Source of the DNA: Synechococcus sp. UW140
Lineage (GTDB): Bacteria > Cyanobacteriota > Cyanobacteriia > PCC-6307 > Cyanobiaceae
DNA length: 64,000 bases
Direction: 5' to 3'
NCBI RefSeq assembly: GCF_900474295.1
Contig: NZ_UCOB01000023.1
Coordinates: 1 to 64,000 of the forward strand
The position numbers and the translations under genes are program-made. This document shows positions 14,205 to 24,148 of this stretch, piece after piece. A model generated the notes under the pieces. It had not been told where the DNA came from. It saw nothing but the letters and a program-made list of their open reading frames with translations, and did not search any database. Within the stretch, counting starts at the first letter, position 1, and each line of letters begins with the position of its first letter.

Positions 14205-14272
14205 ATGGCGCCATATTGACAGTAGGGAGAGGGGTGGCGCCGCCTAGGATTGGTCTCTGCGTAGACCATGGA

Positions 14273-15067
14273 ATGGCCCCGAGCCGGCTTAACGACAGCC
14301 AGAAGCAAGAGCTTGTCGAGCGTTATTGCGCCGGGGAAGCCAGTTCTGCATTGGCTACGGCTTTCGCTTGCAGCGTCAACACCGTCAGTCGCACGGTTCG
14401 TAATTTGCTGCCTCCAGACCAATACGACGCCCTCAAGACGGCCCGAGCCAAAGGGATGGTGGCTGCCCCTGCAGCGGCTGCTGAGCCATCCCCCAAAGCC
14501 GTGGTGGCGGCTACGGAGAAGGATGCGTCCGCTGAGTCCCCTGCGGTGTCCAGTCTTAGTGAGCCTGAAGAGGGTTCTCGACCTGATCAGACTGATGCTG
14601 CTGAGGACGCAGTTCAATCCCTCGCGCTCGATGATGCTGATGATTTCAGCGTGGATGACGAGGAGGACAGCCTTGGCGAGGAAGACGATCCCGCTAATCA
14701 GTTCCATGAAGTGGCCATCCTCACTGGTGTGACGCACCATGACAGCCACGCACCCGTTGCCTGTCAGCCGATCGGCCCAGGGGTTCTGCCTGACAGTGTT
14801 TATATGCTCGTGGACAAAGTGGTGGAGTTGGATCCTCGCCCCCTCGCTGACTTCCCTGAATTGGGGACTCTCGGCTCGGCTGAGCAGGATCGTCAGGCCC
14901 TCTGCCTTTACTCCAGCCCACGCATGGCCAAGCGTCAGTGCGGACGCAATCAACGCGTGATCCGTGTGCCGGACACCAGTGTGTTCACGCGCACCAGCCG
15001 CTATCTGTTGGCTCGTGGAATCACCCGTCTCGTCATGGAAGGATCATTGATCGCTCTCGACAGCTGA
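14273..15067 (+). CDS. Helix-turn-helix conserved cyanobacterial protein
   Basis: A 264-residue protein. The N-terminal segment MAPSRLNDSQKQELVERYCA, then GEASSALATAFACSVNTVSR, is a resolvase/transposase-like helix-turn-helix (about residues 5-45). An acidic, Ala/Pro-rich low-complexity linker follows (about 65-140), then a conserved-looking C-terminal domain (ILTGVTHHDSHAPVACQPIG to the end). It is probably a DNA-binding regulator. I use the ATG at 14273 because the frame upstream runs through the tRNA gene. It is the first core gene after the island. Confidence 0.65.
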   Translation: MAPSRLNDSQKQELVERYCAGEASSALATAFACSVNTVSRTVRNLLPPDQYDALKTARAKGMVAAPAAAAEPSPKAVVAATEKDASAESPAVSSLSEPEEGSRPDQTDAAEDAVQSLALDDADDFSVDDEEDSLGEEDDPANQFHEVAILTGVTHHDSHAPVACQPIGPGVLPDSVYMLVDKVVELDPRPLADFPELGTLGSAEQDRQALCLYSSPRMAKRQCGRNQRVIRVPDTSVFTRTSRYLLARGITRLVMEGSLIALDS

Positions 15068-15112
15068 ATCTGTCCCTGCTTGGCATCGCCTTCGCAAGGC
15101 GATCAGATGCGA

Positions 15113-15340
15113 TCACTGTTGCTGCTCAGGAAGCAGGATTGCAGCCAGACTCCCGCCACTTAGTACACCCAGTACGGCGCTGACGCCCACAATGAATCCT
15201 GTGGGCAAGGGTGCCGTGCGACCGATTCCTAGCGCAATCGCGCGGCGCTCGTTCAGGTTCTGAGCTCCGAGGCAAAGCACCAGCAGCAATAAGCCGGCCC
15301 CGCCGCAGCTGAGCAGAAACAGGCGCAGGCGCTGCAGCAT
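15113..15340 (-). CDS. Small two-helix membrane protein, 75 aa
   Basis: MLQRLRLFLLSCGGAGLLLL begins the first membrane helix. A basic loop follows (NLNERRAIALGIGRT), then a second helix (GFIVGVSAVLGVLSGGSLAA). The architecture resembles LapA-type small membrane proteins, but the match is only structural. It lies 19 bases downstream of rsmI on the same strand and may share its transcript. Confidence 0.65.
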   Translation of the reverse strand: MLQRLRLFLLSCGGAGLLLLVLCLGAQNLNERRAIALGIGRTAPLPTGFIVGVSAVLGVLSGGSLAAILLPEQQQ

Positions 15341-15359
15341 GGAACCACTAGGACTGCAT

Positions 15360-16241
15360 TCAGTCTGAGCCCTGCCCGTCTGTCTTGCTTCCCTCGGTGT
15401 GAAGGAGGGCGTAAAGCTCCCGCTTCGCTCGACCACTGCTTTGGGCTAGTTGTTTTGCTGCTGCATTGGCACTGAGCCCCTGGTGGATCAACTTGTTCAG
15501 CTCCTCCAGCCAATGCTGATCATCGTGCTCAATGGCTGCTGGCTCCTGAGACCCACCCAGAACGAGGGTGAATTCTCCCTGGGGTTTGTGGCTGCTGAAG
15601 TGAGTGAGGGCAGCCGCAATCGTTGGTCCCACCTGCTCTTCGTGCCGTTTCGTCAGTTCGCGAGCCACCTGGAGGGGACGCTCGCCGCCGCAGTGATCGC
15701 TCAGTTCTTCGATCAGCTTGAGCAAACGGTGAGGTGCTTCGTAGAGCACGGTGGTGCGTGGATCAGCCGCAATCGCCTTCAGGCGTTCACGACGCTCTTT
15801 CGCCTTGGTTGGCAGGAACCCTTCGAAACAGAAACGACCACTCGGTAGTCCACTGCTCACCAATGCGGTGGTCGCGGCGCAGGGGCCGGGGATGCAGATC
15901 ACCTGCCGTTCTGCTTCGCGGGCTGCGGCCACCAGCTCTTCTCCAGGATCGCTGATGCCAGGGAGGCCGGCGTCACTAATCACGGCCACGCTCTGGTGCT
16001 GGGCGAGCAGTGCGAGCAGCTGGGGGATCCGACCACGGGTGTTGTGCTGGTGAAAGCTCAGCCGCTTGCCAACGGCTCCGAGACTGCTAAGCAATTGGCC
16101 GCTGTGGCGGGTGTCTTCGCAGGCGATCACATCGGCTTTGGCCAGCACAGACCGGGCGCGCTCGGACAGGTCTGCTAGATGGCCGATTGGTGTGCCCACC
16201 AGATAGAGCACCCCTGGTGCGGGCTCCGCTCCTTGCTTCAC
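15360..16241 (-). CDS. rsmI: 16S rRNA (cytidine-1402-2'-O)-methyltransferase RsmI
   Basis: A 293-residue tetrapyrrole-methylase-fold SAM enzyme that 2'-O-methylates C1402 of 16S rRNA near the P site. Diagnostic segments are LYLVGTPIGHLADLSERA near the N terminus, ACEDTRHSGQLL, FHQHNTRGRIPQLL, VAVISDAGLPGISDPG and FEGFLPTKAKERRERL. The C-terminal domain (about residues 245-285) ends with the usual AAKQLAQSSGRAKRELYALL. Length and motifs are normal. It is divergent from cysQ, with 23 bases between the starts. Confidence 0.95.
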   Translation of the reverse strand: MKQGAEPAPGVLYLVGTPIGHLADLSERARSVLAKADVIACEDTRHSGQLLSSLGAVGKRLSFHQHNTRGRIPQLLALLAQHQSVAVISDAGLPGISDPGEELVAAAREAERQVICIPGPCAATTALVSSGLPSGRFCFEGFLPTKAKERRERLKAIAADPRTTVLYEAPHRLLKLIEELSDHCGGERPLQVARELTKRHEEQVGPTIAAALTHFSSHKPQGEFTLVLGGSQEPAAIEHDDQHWLEELNKLIHQGLSANAAAKQLAQSSGRAKRELYALLHTEGSKTDGQGSD

Positions 16242-16264
16242 AATGACTCAGCCCAGACTTATCC

Positions 16265-17182
16265 ATGATGCCGAGCGCGCCCACCCTCCCTGCCGGCGTC
16301 AGTCAGGAATCCCTCTTGCAGGCACTCCGCCCCCTGTGCTGGGGTGCAGCTGACATTCTTCGTGCCTACGCCCGAGGTGAGCAACCTCCCCATGGATTTG
16401 CCAAGGCCCTGAGTGTGGATCACGGCGGCGAAGGACCGGTCTCTGCCGCTGATCTGGCCGTGAACCAGTGGCTCTTGGATGGACTTCAAAATGCGTTCCC
16501 GTCCGCCGGTTGGACCCTCCTCAGCGAGGAGACGGCGAAGGAGCAGCTCACCGAAGGAGTGCCGTTGGCTGCGGAATGGCTATGGATTCTCGACCCTTTG
16601 GATGGCACTAAGGATTTTCTTCAGGGCACGGGTGAGTACGCCGTTCATCTCGCTTTGGTGCATCAACAGCGACCTGTGGTGGGCGTGGTGTTGCTTCCAG
16701 AAGCCGAGGAGCTCTGGTTTGGTGTGGTGGGTGACGGCACCTGGTGCGAAAACCGGGAGGCGGTGCGCTCCGAGGTGCGATTTAGTGATCGCCTCGCTCT
16801 TTCTGATCTCACCCTGGTGGCTAGCCGGAGCCACAGGGATCAGCGCCTGGAACAGCTGATTGAGGCACTGCAGCTCGGTGGCTCGAAGGCGGTGGGAAGC
16901 GTTGGCTGCAAGGTGGCCACGATCCTGCGCGGTGAAACCGACTTATATGTGTCTCTGTCTGGAAAAAGTGCCCCCAAGGACTGGGATATGGCGGCTCCAG
17001 AAGCCGTGTTGCTCGCCGCCGGAGGTGCTTTCACCCACGCCGATGGTCGTGCATTGCTCTACAACACCGGCGATGTGAGGCAGGCAGGCTGTCTGATCGC
17101 CAGCCATGGCAAAGCTCACACCAGCTTGTGCGAGCAATCGGCCGAAGCGATGGCCCTGATTGATCCAGGCTTTCCGGTTTGA
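16265..17182 (+). CDS. cysQ: 3'(2'),5'-bisphosphate nucleotidase CysQ-type
   Basis: A 305-residue inositol-monophosphatase-fold phosphatase. WILDPLDGTKDF holds the metal-binding Asp pair, preceded by the Glu-Glu of LLSEETAKEQL. The C-terminal metal site is WDMAAPEAVLLAAGG. CysQ enzymes hydrolyse 3'-phosphoadenosine 5'-phosphate (and PAPS) formed in sulfate assimilation. Other IMPase-family substrates cannot be excluded, but GTKDF and the spacing favour CysQ. A shared hairpin separates its end from pnp. Confidence 0.88.
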   Translation: MMPSAPTLPAGVSQESLLQALRPLCWGAADILRAYARGEQPPHGFAKALSVDHGGEGPVSAADLAVNQWLLDGLQNAFPSAGWTLLSEETAKEQLTEGVPLAAEWLWILDPLDGTKDFLQGTGEYAVHLALVHQQRPVVGVVLLPEAEELWFGVVGDGTWCENREAVRSEVRFSDRLALSDLTLVASRSHRDQRLEQLIEALQLGGSKAVGSVGCKVATILRGETDLYVSLSGKSAPKDWDMAAPEAVLLAAGGAFTHADGRALLYNTGDVRQAGCLIASHGKAHTSLCEQSAEAMALIDPGFPV

Positions 17183-17211
17183 GCGGTGTGATCTCGCCAT
17201 CAGCCCATCAA

Positions 17212-17251
17212 AAATCCCGGACCTCACAACCAAGAGTTGGAGGCCCGGGAT
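17212..17251 (-). terminator. Terminator between cysQ and pnp
   Basis: On the minus strand, ATCCCGGGCCTC-CAAC and GTTG-TGAGGTCCGGGAT form a long stem with a short loop and one mismatch, followed by TTTT. It lies 18 bases after the pnp stop, and because it is symmetric it may also slow transcripts leaving cysQ. Confidence 0.75.
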
Positions 17252-17269
17252 GAAAGAGATCCCAGTGGA

Positions 17270-19435
17270 TCAGGTGAGTGGTGCTACCGGGGTAGGGGCA
17301 GGCTCAGGTGCTGCCTCTTCTCCGTTCTGAGGCACACCACGCAGGGTGAGGTTGATGCGGCCGCGGTTGTCGATTTCGCGTACGCGCACTGTGACTTCGT
17401 CGCCAACTTTGACGACGTCTTCCACCTTCTCCACGCGGGCTTCGGAGAGTTGGGAGATGTGGATCATCCCTTCCTTACCTGGGAGGATCTCCACGAAGGC
17501 ACCGATCGGGATGATGCGGGTGATCGAGCCTGTGAACATCTCGCCTTCGTTCACCTTGCGGGTGAGCCCTTCAATGATCTTCTGAGCTTCCTCGGCGGCT
17601 GCACCATCGTGGGAGGCGATGGTGACGATCCCGCTGTCTTCGATGTCGATCTTGGTGTTGGTGCGCTCAGTGATGCCTTTGATCGTGCGGCCGCCGGGTC
17701 CGATCACCGTTCCGATCAGTTCAGGGTCAATCCGGAAGCTGAGCAGGCGCGGGGCATGAGGGGATAGGCCCTGACGGGGTGTGTCGATCGCCTCCATCAT
17801 CTTTTCAAGGATGTGCAGGCGGGCAGGGCGGGCCTGGTTGACGGCATCGGCCACCGTGTTCACTGCCAGACCGGTCATTTTCATGTCCATCTGGAGGGCC
17901 GTGATGCCCTTGTCGGTGCCGGCCACCTTGAAGTCCATATCGCCCAGGAAGTCTTCAATGCCCTGGATGTCGGTGAGAATCCGCACCTCATCACCTTCCT
18001 TGATCAGTCCCATGGCAGCACCGCTGACGGGTGACTTAAGAGGGACACCGGCATCCATCAGTGCCAGGGTGCTGCCGCAAACGGAGCCCATTGAGGTGGA
18101 TCCATTGGAGCTCAGCACTTCGCTTACCACTCTCACCACATAGGGGAAGGTGTCTTTGGCAGGGAGCACGGGCATGATGGCTCGCTCCGCCAGGGCTCCG
18201 TGACCAATCTCGCGGCGACCGGGTGAGCGCATTGGCCGGGTCTCGCCGACTGAGTAGGGGGGGAAGTTGTAGTGGTGGAGGTAGGTCTTCTCTGTATTGG
18301 GGTTGAGGTCATCCATCTCCTGGGCATCGCTTGGTGTGCCAAGCGTTGCTGTCGAGAGCACCTGGGTGAGACCCCGTTGGAACAGGCCGGAGCCATGCAC
18401 ACGTTTGGGCAGGACCCCAGCGGCTGCACTGATCGGACGCACCTCATCGAGGGCACGGCCGTCAACGCGCTTGCCATCCTTCACGATCTGCTGACGCATC
18501 AGCTTCTTGGTGAGGGCCTTGAAATGATTGGCCAAGGCTTTGCCGTTGGCATTCACTGCGGCGCGCACCGGATCATTTTCTTTGAGCCCCTGGATGGTCT
18601 CAGCGGTGGATGTGCGGATGGCGTCGAGTTTGTCGTCGCGCTCGCCCTTGGTCTGCTCGAACTGCTTGAGTACCTCGCCGATGGCCTTGGTGCAGTTCTT
18701 TTCCAGGTAGGTGGGCAGAGTGGAATCTTGCTCCGGGGTGGATGGAAGGACCTGCTCGATTCCCGCATCCTTGAGGATCGATTGCTGGGCTTTGATCAAT
18801 TCGCAGACGGCTTCATAGCCGAAGTCGATCGCTTCGATCACGTCCTGTTCAGGAAGCTGGTTGGCGCCGGCTTCCACCATCACGACGCCGTCCGGTGTGC
18901 CGGCAACGATCAGATCGAGATCACCGCGCTCGATCTCGCGGTAACTGGGATTGAGTACAAAGTCGTCGCCTAGTAACCCCACGCGCACAGCCGCCATCGG
19001 GCCGTTGAAGGGAATGCCAGCCATCAGGGTGGCCAGAGAGGCCCCGGTTACAGCAAGGACATCGGCAGGAACCCGTTCGTCCAAAGACATGCAGGTGGCG
19101 ACGACCTGGAGGTCATCACGCAGCCAACTGGGGAACAGTGGCCGCATCGGGCGGTCGATCAGGCGGGAGATCAGCGTGGCTCGCTCAGGAGGCCTGCCCT
19201 CCCTCCGCATGAAACTGCCGGGAATGCGTCCGGCGGCGTAGAGGCGCTCTTCGTAGTCACAGATGAGGGGAAGGAAATCGATTCCTTCGCGGCCTGAAGA
19301 ACGGGTGGCGGTGACCAGAACGGAAGTATCACCGCATTCAATCATGACCGAACCACCGGCCTGAGGGGCATATCGCCCAGTGGTCAGCCGGATCTCCCGA
19401 CCATCGAAGGAGATCGACTGTGTCTGACCTTTCAC
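17270..19435 (-). CDS. pnp: Polyribonucleotide nucleotidyltransferase (PNPase)
   Basis: A 721-residue phosphorolytic 3'-5' exoribonuclease, which in cyanobacteria also makes heteropolymeric RNA tails. Two RNase PH domains (about 10-215 and 320-540) flank a helical domain. The second holds [26 protein letters not shown] and [10 protein letters not shown], with the metal-binding Asp. A KH domain ([20 protein letters not shown], about 560-620) and an S1 domain ([20 protein letters not shown], about 625-700) complete the standard layout. The short tail is Pro/Glu-rich. The gene stands alone between terminators. Confidence 0.97.
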   Translation of the reverse strand: MKGQTQSISFDGREIRLTTGRYAPQAGGSVMIECGDTSVLVTATRSSGREGIDFLPLICDYEERLYAAGRIPGSFMRREGRPPERATLISRLIDRPMRPLFPSWLRDDLQVVATCMSLDERVPADVLAVTGASLATLMAGIPFNGPMAAVRVGLLGDDFVLNPSYREIERGDLDLIVAGTPDGVVMVEAGANQLPEQDVIEAIDFGYEAVCELIKAQQSILKDAGIEQVLPSTPEQDSTLPTYLEKNCTKAIGEVLKQFEQTKGERDDKLDAIRTSTAETIQGLKENDPVRAAVNANGKALANHFKALTKKLMRQQIVKDGKRVDGRALDEVRPISAAAGVLPKRVHGSGLFQRGLTQVLSTATLGTPSDAQEMDDLNPNTEKTYLHHYNFPPYSVGETRPMRSPGRREIGHGALAERAIMPVLPAKDTFPYVVRVVSEVLSSNGSTSMGSVCGSTLALMDAGVPLKSPVSGAAMGLIKEGDEVRILTDIQGIEDFLGDMDFKVAGTDKGITALQMDMKMTGLAVNTVADAVNQARPARLHILEKMMEAIDTPRQGLSPHAPRLLSFRIDPELIGTVIGPGGRTIKGITERTNTKIDIEDSGIVTIASHDGAAAEEAQKIIEGLTRKVNEGEMFTGSITRIIPIGAFVEILPGKEGMIHISQLSEARVEKVEDVVKVGDEVTVRVREIDNRGRINLTLRGVPQNGEEAAPEPAPTPVAPLT

Positions 19436-19502
19436 GTGTGTTTATGTCTTTCTGTCAACCAACAGTCTCGCACTTGATAGGAACGATTGGCGATGGTTTG
19501 GC

Positions 19503-19530
19503 AAAAAAAAGGAGGTTGAACAGCACCTCC
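19503..19530 (-). terminator. rpsN terminator
   Basis: On the minus strand, GGAGGT-GCTGTTCA-ACCTCC is followed by eight T, 67 bases after the rpsN stop. It is a standard rho-independent terminator. Confidence 0.85.
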
Positions 19531-19596
19531 TCGATCATTTGTTAGAGCACAGACCATGCCAATCCGTCATTCCATGACAGGTCGAAGCTGGAAAAC

Positions 19597-19899
19597 TCAC
19601 CAGCTGGACTTGACCACGCCTGGAAGTTCTCCCTTGTGAGCACGTTCGCGTAGCTGGTTGCGGCAGAGGCCGAAGTCGCGATACACACCGCGAGGCTTAC
19701 CCGTGGCCCAGCAGCGGTTCCGCATGCGGGTAGGCGCACTGTTGCGGGGGAGGGCTTGAATCTTGCGGTGGATTTCCAGGCGCTCCATCGGGTCCTTGGA
19801 TGCGTTGAATGCATCCATCAGGGCTCCGCGCTTGGCCGCATAGCGCTCAACCATTTTTTTCCGCTTGGCATCGCGGGCAATCATCGACTTCTTGGCCAT
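19597..19899 (-). CDS. rpsN: 30S ribosomal protein S14
   Basis: A 100-residue basic protein starting [20 protein letters not shown] and ending with the conserved [20 protein letters not shown], then [15 protein letters not shown] and SSW. It is the Cys-poor long (zinc-free) S14 type of cyanobacteria. It binds the 3' domain of 16S rRNA in the 30S head. An upstream in-frame start exists, but the family start is the ATG at 19899. It is followed by its own terminator. Confidence 0.96.
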   Translation of the reverse strand: MAKKSMIARDAKRKKMVERYAAKRGALMDAFNASKDPMERLEIHRKIQALPRNSAPTRMRNRCWATGKPRGVYRDFGLCRNQLRERAHKGELPGVVKSSW

Positions 19900-19960
19900 A
19901 CCGGCTGGCGTTCTATGCGGACGGATCAACCACGATACCTGTTCACTCGCCCTCAACCTC

Positions 19961-21052
19961 TTACTGGCCCATCAGTCGCTGAATCAACGGAAGCTGACTG
20001 GTGTCCCGCACGATCAACACCACGCTCAGGCCTAGCAGGAGCAGCAGTCCAGACTGCATCACGGCCATCTGAAAACGATCCGGCAGCGGCCGGCCGCGCA
20101 CACCCTCGAGCAGCAACAGAACGAGCTGACCGCCATCGAGCAGAGGCAGGGGCAAGGCGTTGAGCACGGCCAGATTGATCGAGATCAGAGCCGTGAAGAG
20201 CACCAGGCCACCTCCGCCTTGGCTGCTGAGCTGGGCACCCATTTCCACGATCTTCACCGGGCCGCTGACTTGCTGCGCGGTCTGGCCAAAGTTGGTGATC
20301 AGGCCGCTGTAGCCCACAACGGTGTTCTTGATTAATCCTGCGAACTGGGTGGTGCCATATGCCACCGCTTCGAAGGGGTTAGACGCTGGATGAAGTGCCC
20401 CAGTGAGGTTGGCCTGCAATTGTGCGCCAATCCGGCCCTGGCCATCCCGATCGGCGGGAGTGAGTGTGAGTTGGCGTTCGCTGCTGCCAGCACGATTGCT
20501 GCTGCTCACGAGCTCGAGGCTTTGGCCGGGTTGCGCCTGGATGTGCTCCACCAAGCTCCGCACTGCCTTTTGGCCGACGCCGAGCGGGGCTCCATTGAGG
20601 CTGAGAATTCGATCGCCTGCCTGAAGGCCTGCTTGGGCTGCGGCTTCTCCTGGCTGTACAGCCACCACCATCACCCCCGGCTCCGGAGCAGAGGGAATCC
20701 CCGCGAAGGTTGATTGGCCCACCAGGATCACCCAGGCCAGCAGCAGATTGGCCAGCACGCCGGCGCTGATCACCAGCACCTGCTGGCGAATCGGTCGGTT
20801 GCGCAGCAGATCAGGATCATCGTCCGGAATCGTGCTGTTTTCATCATCGTCGGGGAATGACACGAATCCACCGAGGGGCAAAAGGCGCAGTGCATAGGTG
20901 ACTCCCTTGCGTTCGTGCTTAATCAAGGCTGGTCCGAACCCCACGGAGAACCCGTTGACGCGGATGCCCTGCCCGACGGCGGCCAGGAAATGGCCCGCTT
21001 CGTGGATCACCACCAGCAGCCCCAGGGCTAGTAGTGCAGCAAGAACGTTCAC
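19961..21052 (-). CDS. rseP: RseP-type site-2 protease (RIP metalloprotease)
   Basis: A 363-residue intramembrane zinc metalloprotease. HEAGH (residues 17-21) in the first helix supplies two zinc ligands and the catalytic Glu. A PDZ domain spans about 120-205 ([20 protein letters not shown], then [13 protein letters not shown]). The second active-site motif, [13 protein letters not shown], brings the Asp ligand near residue 310. Such enzymes cleave anti-sigma factors or other membrane proteins. The local substrate is unknown. It lies 19 bases downstream of serS. Confidence 0.92.
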   Translation of the reverse strand: MNVLAALLALGLLVVIHEAGHFLAAVGQGIRVNGFSVGFGPALIKHERKGVTYALRLLPLGGFVSFPDDDENSTIPDDDPDLLRNRPIRQQVLVISAGVLANLLLAWVILVGQSTFAGIPSAPEPGVMVVAVQPGEAAAQAGLQAGDRILSLNGAPLGVGQKAVRSLVEHIQAQPGQSLELVSSSNRAGSSERQLTLTPADRDGQGRIGAQLQANLTGALHPASNPFEAVAYGTTQFAGLIKNTVVGYSGLITNFGQTAQQVSGPVKIVEMGAQLSSQGGGGLVLFTALISINLAVLNALPLPLLDGGQLVLLLLEGVRGRPLPDRFQMAVMQSGLLLLLGLSVVLIVRDTSQLPLIQRLMGQ

Positions 21053-21071
21053 GCGGTCGTTATCAGGATCG

Positions 21072-22349
21072 TCATTCTGGCTGGAGACGGTCGGCGCCGA
21101 AGTAGGGCGCTAATGCTTCTGGCAGAAGCACGCTGCCATCGTCTTGTTGGCCGTTCTCCAGTAAGGCCGCCATCGTGCGGCCGATGGCCAGGCCGCTGCC
21201 ATTGAGAGTGTGCACCAAGCGCGTGGCCTTGCCTTCTTTGGTGCGGATCGAGGAGCGGCGAGCCTGGAAGTCGCCGCAGACACTGCAGCTTGAGATCTCG
21301 CGGTAGGCCCCTGCCCCGGCCAGCCAGACTTCCAGGTCGTAGGTGCGGGCAGCGGAGAAGCCGATGTCGCCGGTGCAGAGGTCCAGCACTCGATAGGGCA
21401 ACTTAAGGGCCTGGAGCACCGCTTCGGCATCGGCGGTGATCTGCGCGTGGGCCTGGTCTGATTGATCGGGATGGCTGAACCAATACAACTCCACTTTGTT
21501 GAACTGGTGCAGGCGGATCAGCCCACGCGTGTCCCGGCCGTAGCTACCGGCCTCTCGGCGGAAACAGGGGCTGTAAGCCACGTAGCGGACCGGGAGTTGA
21601 TCCGCCGGAATGATTTCGTCGCGATGGAGCGAGGTCACCGGAACTTCGGCGGTGGGTGTCAGCCAGAGGTCGTCGTCGGCGCAGCGGAAACTTTCTTCGG
21701 CGAATTTGGGTAGCTGACCCGATCCCTGCAGGCTGGCGCTATTCACGAGCACCGGCGGCAGCACTTCCTTGTACCCCTTGCTGCAGTGCAGGTCGAGCAT
21801 GAAATTGATCAGTGCCCGCTCGAGCCTTGCGCCCTGGCCCATCAGGGTGACGAAGCGACTCTGAGCGATCCGCACAGAGCGCTCTGTTTCGAGCAGGCCA
21901 AGTCGATCGGCGATCTGCCAATGCTCCTCCAGGCCCTCGGCTTTACGGGGCTCACCCCAGCGGCGCACTTCTTTGTTGTCTGCTTCACTGCGTCCCTCGG
22001 GGCAGTCAAGAGACGGCAGGTTTGGGAAGCTCAGGAGTTGCTCGCGCAGCTTTGAGGACAGCTGTTTCTCCTCCTCCTCGAGCACGGCCACCTGCTGCTT
22101 GATGGTGTTGCCCCTCTGGCGTAACTCGGCGACTTCACTGCCCTTCGGGTCGGCACCAGCTTTGATCTTCAAGCCGACCTGTTTGCCGACATTGTTGCCT
22201 TCTGCTTGAAGGGAGCTGCGTCGTTCCTCGAGATCGCGTTGTTGGTTGGCGATCAACTGCAGGCCGGTGAGGTCGACATCCAACCCTCTGCGCCCAAGCT
22301 GTTGGGCAATGAAATCGGGGTTGTCACGCACCAGGCGCTGATCAAGCAC
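21072..22349 (-). CDS. serS: Seryl-tRNA synthetase
   Basis: A 425-residue class II synthetase that charges tRNA-Ser. The N-terminal coiled-coil arm (about residues 30-105) contacts the tRNA long arm. The catalytic core shows motif 2 (YSPCFRREAGSYGRDTRGLI), RLHQFNKVELYWF and motif 3 (NGSGLAIGRTMAALLEN). Length is normal. The start MLDQRLVRDNPDFIAQQL matches the family. Confidence 0.97.
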   Translation of the reverse strand: MLDQRLVRDNPDFIAQQLGRRGLDVDLTGLQLIANQQRDLEERRSSLQAEGNNVGKQVGLKIKAGADPKGSEVAELRQRGNTIKQQVAVLEEEEKQLSSKLREQLLSFPNLPSLDCPEGRSEADNKEVRRWGEPRKAEGLEEHWQIADRLGLLETERSVRIAQSRFVTLMGQGARLERALINFMLDLHCSKGYKEVLPPVLVNSASLQGSGQLPKFAEESFRCADDDLWLTPTAEVPVTSLHRDEIIPADQLPVRYVAYSPCFRREAGSYGRDTRGLIRLHQFNKVELYWFSHPDQSDQAHAQITADAEAVLQALKLPYRVLDLCTGDIGFSAARTYDLEVWLAGAGAYREISSCSVCGDFQARRSSIRTKEGKATRLVHTLNGSGLAIGRTMAALLENGQQDDGSVLLPEALAPYFGADRLQPE

Positions 22350-22390
22350 GGCGGTTTGGATCGCGGCGCCGGCAGCCTAGGCGCTGGTGC

Positions 22391-22552
22391 TTAGAGCACC
22401 TGGCCAATCATCACGGCTGCGACGGCAGAGAACAGCGTGATTCCGAGGGCGGTGAGTGGGTTCTGGCCCTGAGCGACTGCGACGGTGGTAATCACACCGG
22501 CACCGAGACATGCGACAGCCAATTGGGTGGTGAGATCGCTGAATCGGTTCAC
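22391..22552 (-). CDS. Small conserved-looking membrane protein, 53 aa
   Basis: The GTG start reads (M)NRFSDLTTQLAVACLGAGVI, then TTVAVAQGQNPLTALGITLF and SAVAAVMIGQVL, giving two hydrophobic segments with a Gln/Asn turn. It is intact, with a stop right before serS (42 bases away), so it is probably co-transcribed with serS. The function is unknown. Confidence 0.65.
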   Translation of the reverse strand: MNRFSDLTTQLAVACLGAGVITTVAVAQGQNPLTALGITLFSAVAAVMIGQVL

Positions 22553-22600
22553 GCCCGCTTCCTTTGTACTGAAGCGACGCTAAGGAGGGGGAATCGGCTT

Positions 22601-22620
22601 GCCCCGGCTGGGACCGGGGC
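22601..22620. terminator. GC hairpin downstream of the AAA+ gene
   Basis: GCCCCGG (22601-22607) and CCGGGGC (22614-22620) form a perfect 7-bp stem with a 6-base loop. A weak TCTTT follows on the plus strand. It lies 14 bases beyond the minus-strand AAA+ stop and may act as a terminator or stabilising 3' structure. Confidence 0.5.
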
Positions 22621-22633
22621 TCTTTACGCCGCG

Positions 22634-24148
22634 TCAGAGTTCTTCATTTGGCGTAATACGCGTGGAGGGCGAGTGGCTGCTGCTGGCGGCTCTGGCCCTG
22701 CCGCTGCTCGCCCAGCGCTTGAGAGCCTCCAGCTGTTCTCGGGCCGTGCGGGAGAGGGGAACCAACTGTGTGGCTGCCTTGATTAGATCGCTTTCGTTCA
22801 GTTCTCGGCGTTCGGCGAAGGCCAGGTGCATCGCTTCGATCACCGTTTGTTCCAATTCAGCCCCTGAATAGCCCTCGGTTCGCCCGACGACGGTTCCGAG
22901 CGGAAGGGAAATGCCTGGTCGCCGCCTTGTCACGTGCAGCGACAAGATGCTCTCCCGTTCCGCTGGGGCAGGCAGGTCGAGCAGGAAAATCTCATCGAAC
23001 CGCCCCTTGCGCAGTAGTTCTGCCGGTAGGCGATCGACGGCATTGGCCGTCGCCACCACAAACACTGCGGAGCGTTTTTCTGCCATCCAGGTGAGCACGG
23101 TGGCCAGCACCCGCTGACTGGTGCCGCCGTCGCTGCGGGCATCCCCTCCAAAGCCTTTGTCGATCTCATCAATCCAAAGCACGCACGGGGCCATCGCTTC
23201 GGCTCGTTGGATCGTTTCCCGGGTACGCGCCTCACTGGCTCCCACCAGGCCTGCGAACAGACGCCCCACGTCCAGGCGAAGCAGTGGCATCGACCAGCTA
23301 TGGGCGACAGCCCTGGCGGTCAGCGATTTACCAGTGCCCTGGGGGCCCACCAACAGCACGCCACGGGGTAGGGGTAGGCCGAAGCTGCGTGCTTCATCGG
23401 AGAACGCCTGATGGCGTTGGTTGAGCCAATGTTTAAGCGCATCGAGCCCTCCGATGTCGGCGGGGTCCGCGTTGGTATGGCAATACTCGAGCACTTCACT
23501 GCGGGCGAGGGCACGCCGTTTCTCCTCGAGCACATCGGCCAGGTCATGGCGGCTGAGGGCGCCGCGTTGGGCCAGGGCTCTTGCCGCGACGTGGCGCACC
23601 CTCGCCTCGCTGAGGCCGCTGCAGGCGTGGGTGAGTTCCTCAAGAACCTCCCCATCCAGCGGGGTGCCACTCGCCTGGGCAATCGATTGGAGCAGTGGGC
23701 GGATCTCTTGCTCACGCGGTAGTGGAAGGTCCAGCAGGGTGATGGATTCCTCCAGTTCTTCTGGTGGAGACCAAGCACCGGAGCAGAGCACCAGGGTGTG
23801 GGGTTGTTCGCGGAGACGGGTGGTGAGGTTGCGCAGCATGCGCGCGACCCCAGGGTCCTCACAGAAGCGATGGAAGTCTTTGAGCAGGAGCAGCGTCGGG
23901 TTGCTGCTTTCCAACTCCTGCAACCACTGGAGGATGGCCATCGGCTGACGAGCCCCCAGCCCATCATTGTTGAGCACTCCTCCGAGACCATCGATGAAGT
24001 TCCAGGTGGCGAGTCGACGATTGCCAAGGCGGGTCACGGCCTTGTTGAGCAGGGTCTCGACGCGCTCTTCTTCGGGGCTTCGGATCCAGATCAGTGGGGT
24101 GCCAGCACGGATCAGCAGGTCGAGCTGATCACTCCAAAGCTCAAGCAT
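22634..24148 (-). CDS. Ycf46-type AAA+ ATPase
   Basis: A 504-residue protein. The N-terminal half (about 1-220) resembles the inactive AAA-like domain of Ycf46. The C-terminal AAA+ domain has Walker A GPQGTGKS, Walker B VLWIDEID followed by KGFGG, a sensor region (VVATANAVDRLPAELLRKGR) and the arginine-finger segment RFDEIF. Ycf46 proteins have been linked to inorganic-carbon use in cyanobacteria; whether that applies here is inference. I start at [10 protein letters not shown] (24148), 8 bases inside the end of the DUF177 gene, because the upstream open frame is that gene's shadow. Confidence 0.85.
   Translation of the reverse strand: MLELWSDQLDLLIRAGTPLIWIRSPEEERVETLLNKAVTRLGNRRLATWNFIDGLGGVLNNDGLGARQPMAILQWLQELESSNPTLLLLKDFHRFCEDPGVARMLRNLTTRLREQPHTLVLCSGAWSPPEELEESITLLDLPLPREQEIRPLLQSIAQASGTPLDGEVLEELTHACSGLSEARVRHVAARALAQRGALSRHDLADVLEEKRRALARSEVLEYCHTNADPADIGGLDALKHWLNQRHQAFSDEARSFGLPLPRGVLLVGPQGTGKSLTARAVAHSWSMPLLRLDVGRLFAGLVGASEARTRETIQRAEAMAPCVLWIDEIDKGFGGDARSDGGTSQRVLATVLTWMAEKRSAVFVVATANAVDRLPAELLRKGRFDEIFLLDLPAPAERESILSLHVTRRRPGISLPLGTVVGRTEGYSGAELEQTVIEAMHLAFAERRELNESDLIKAATQLVPLSRTAREQLEALKRWASSGRARAASSSHSPSTRITPNEEL

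Noticed and set aside
14195-14953. 252-codon minus-strand frame opposite the HTH gene
   Set aside because: It is the antisense shadow of the HTH gene and extends into the tRNA.
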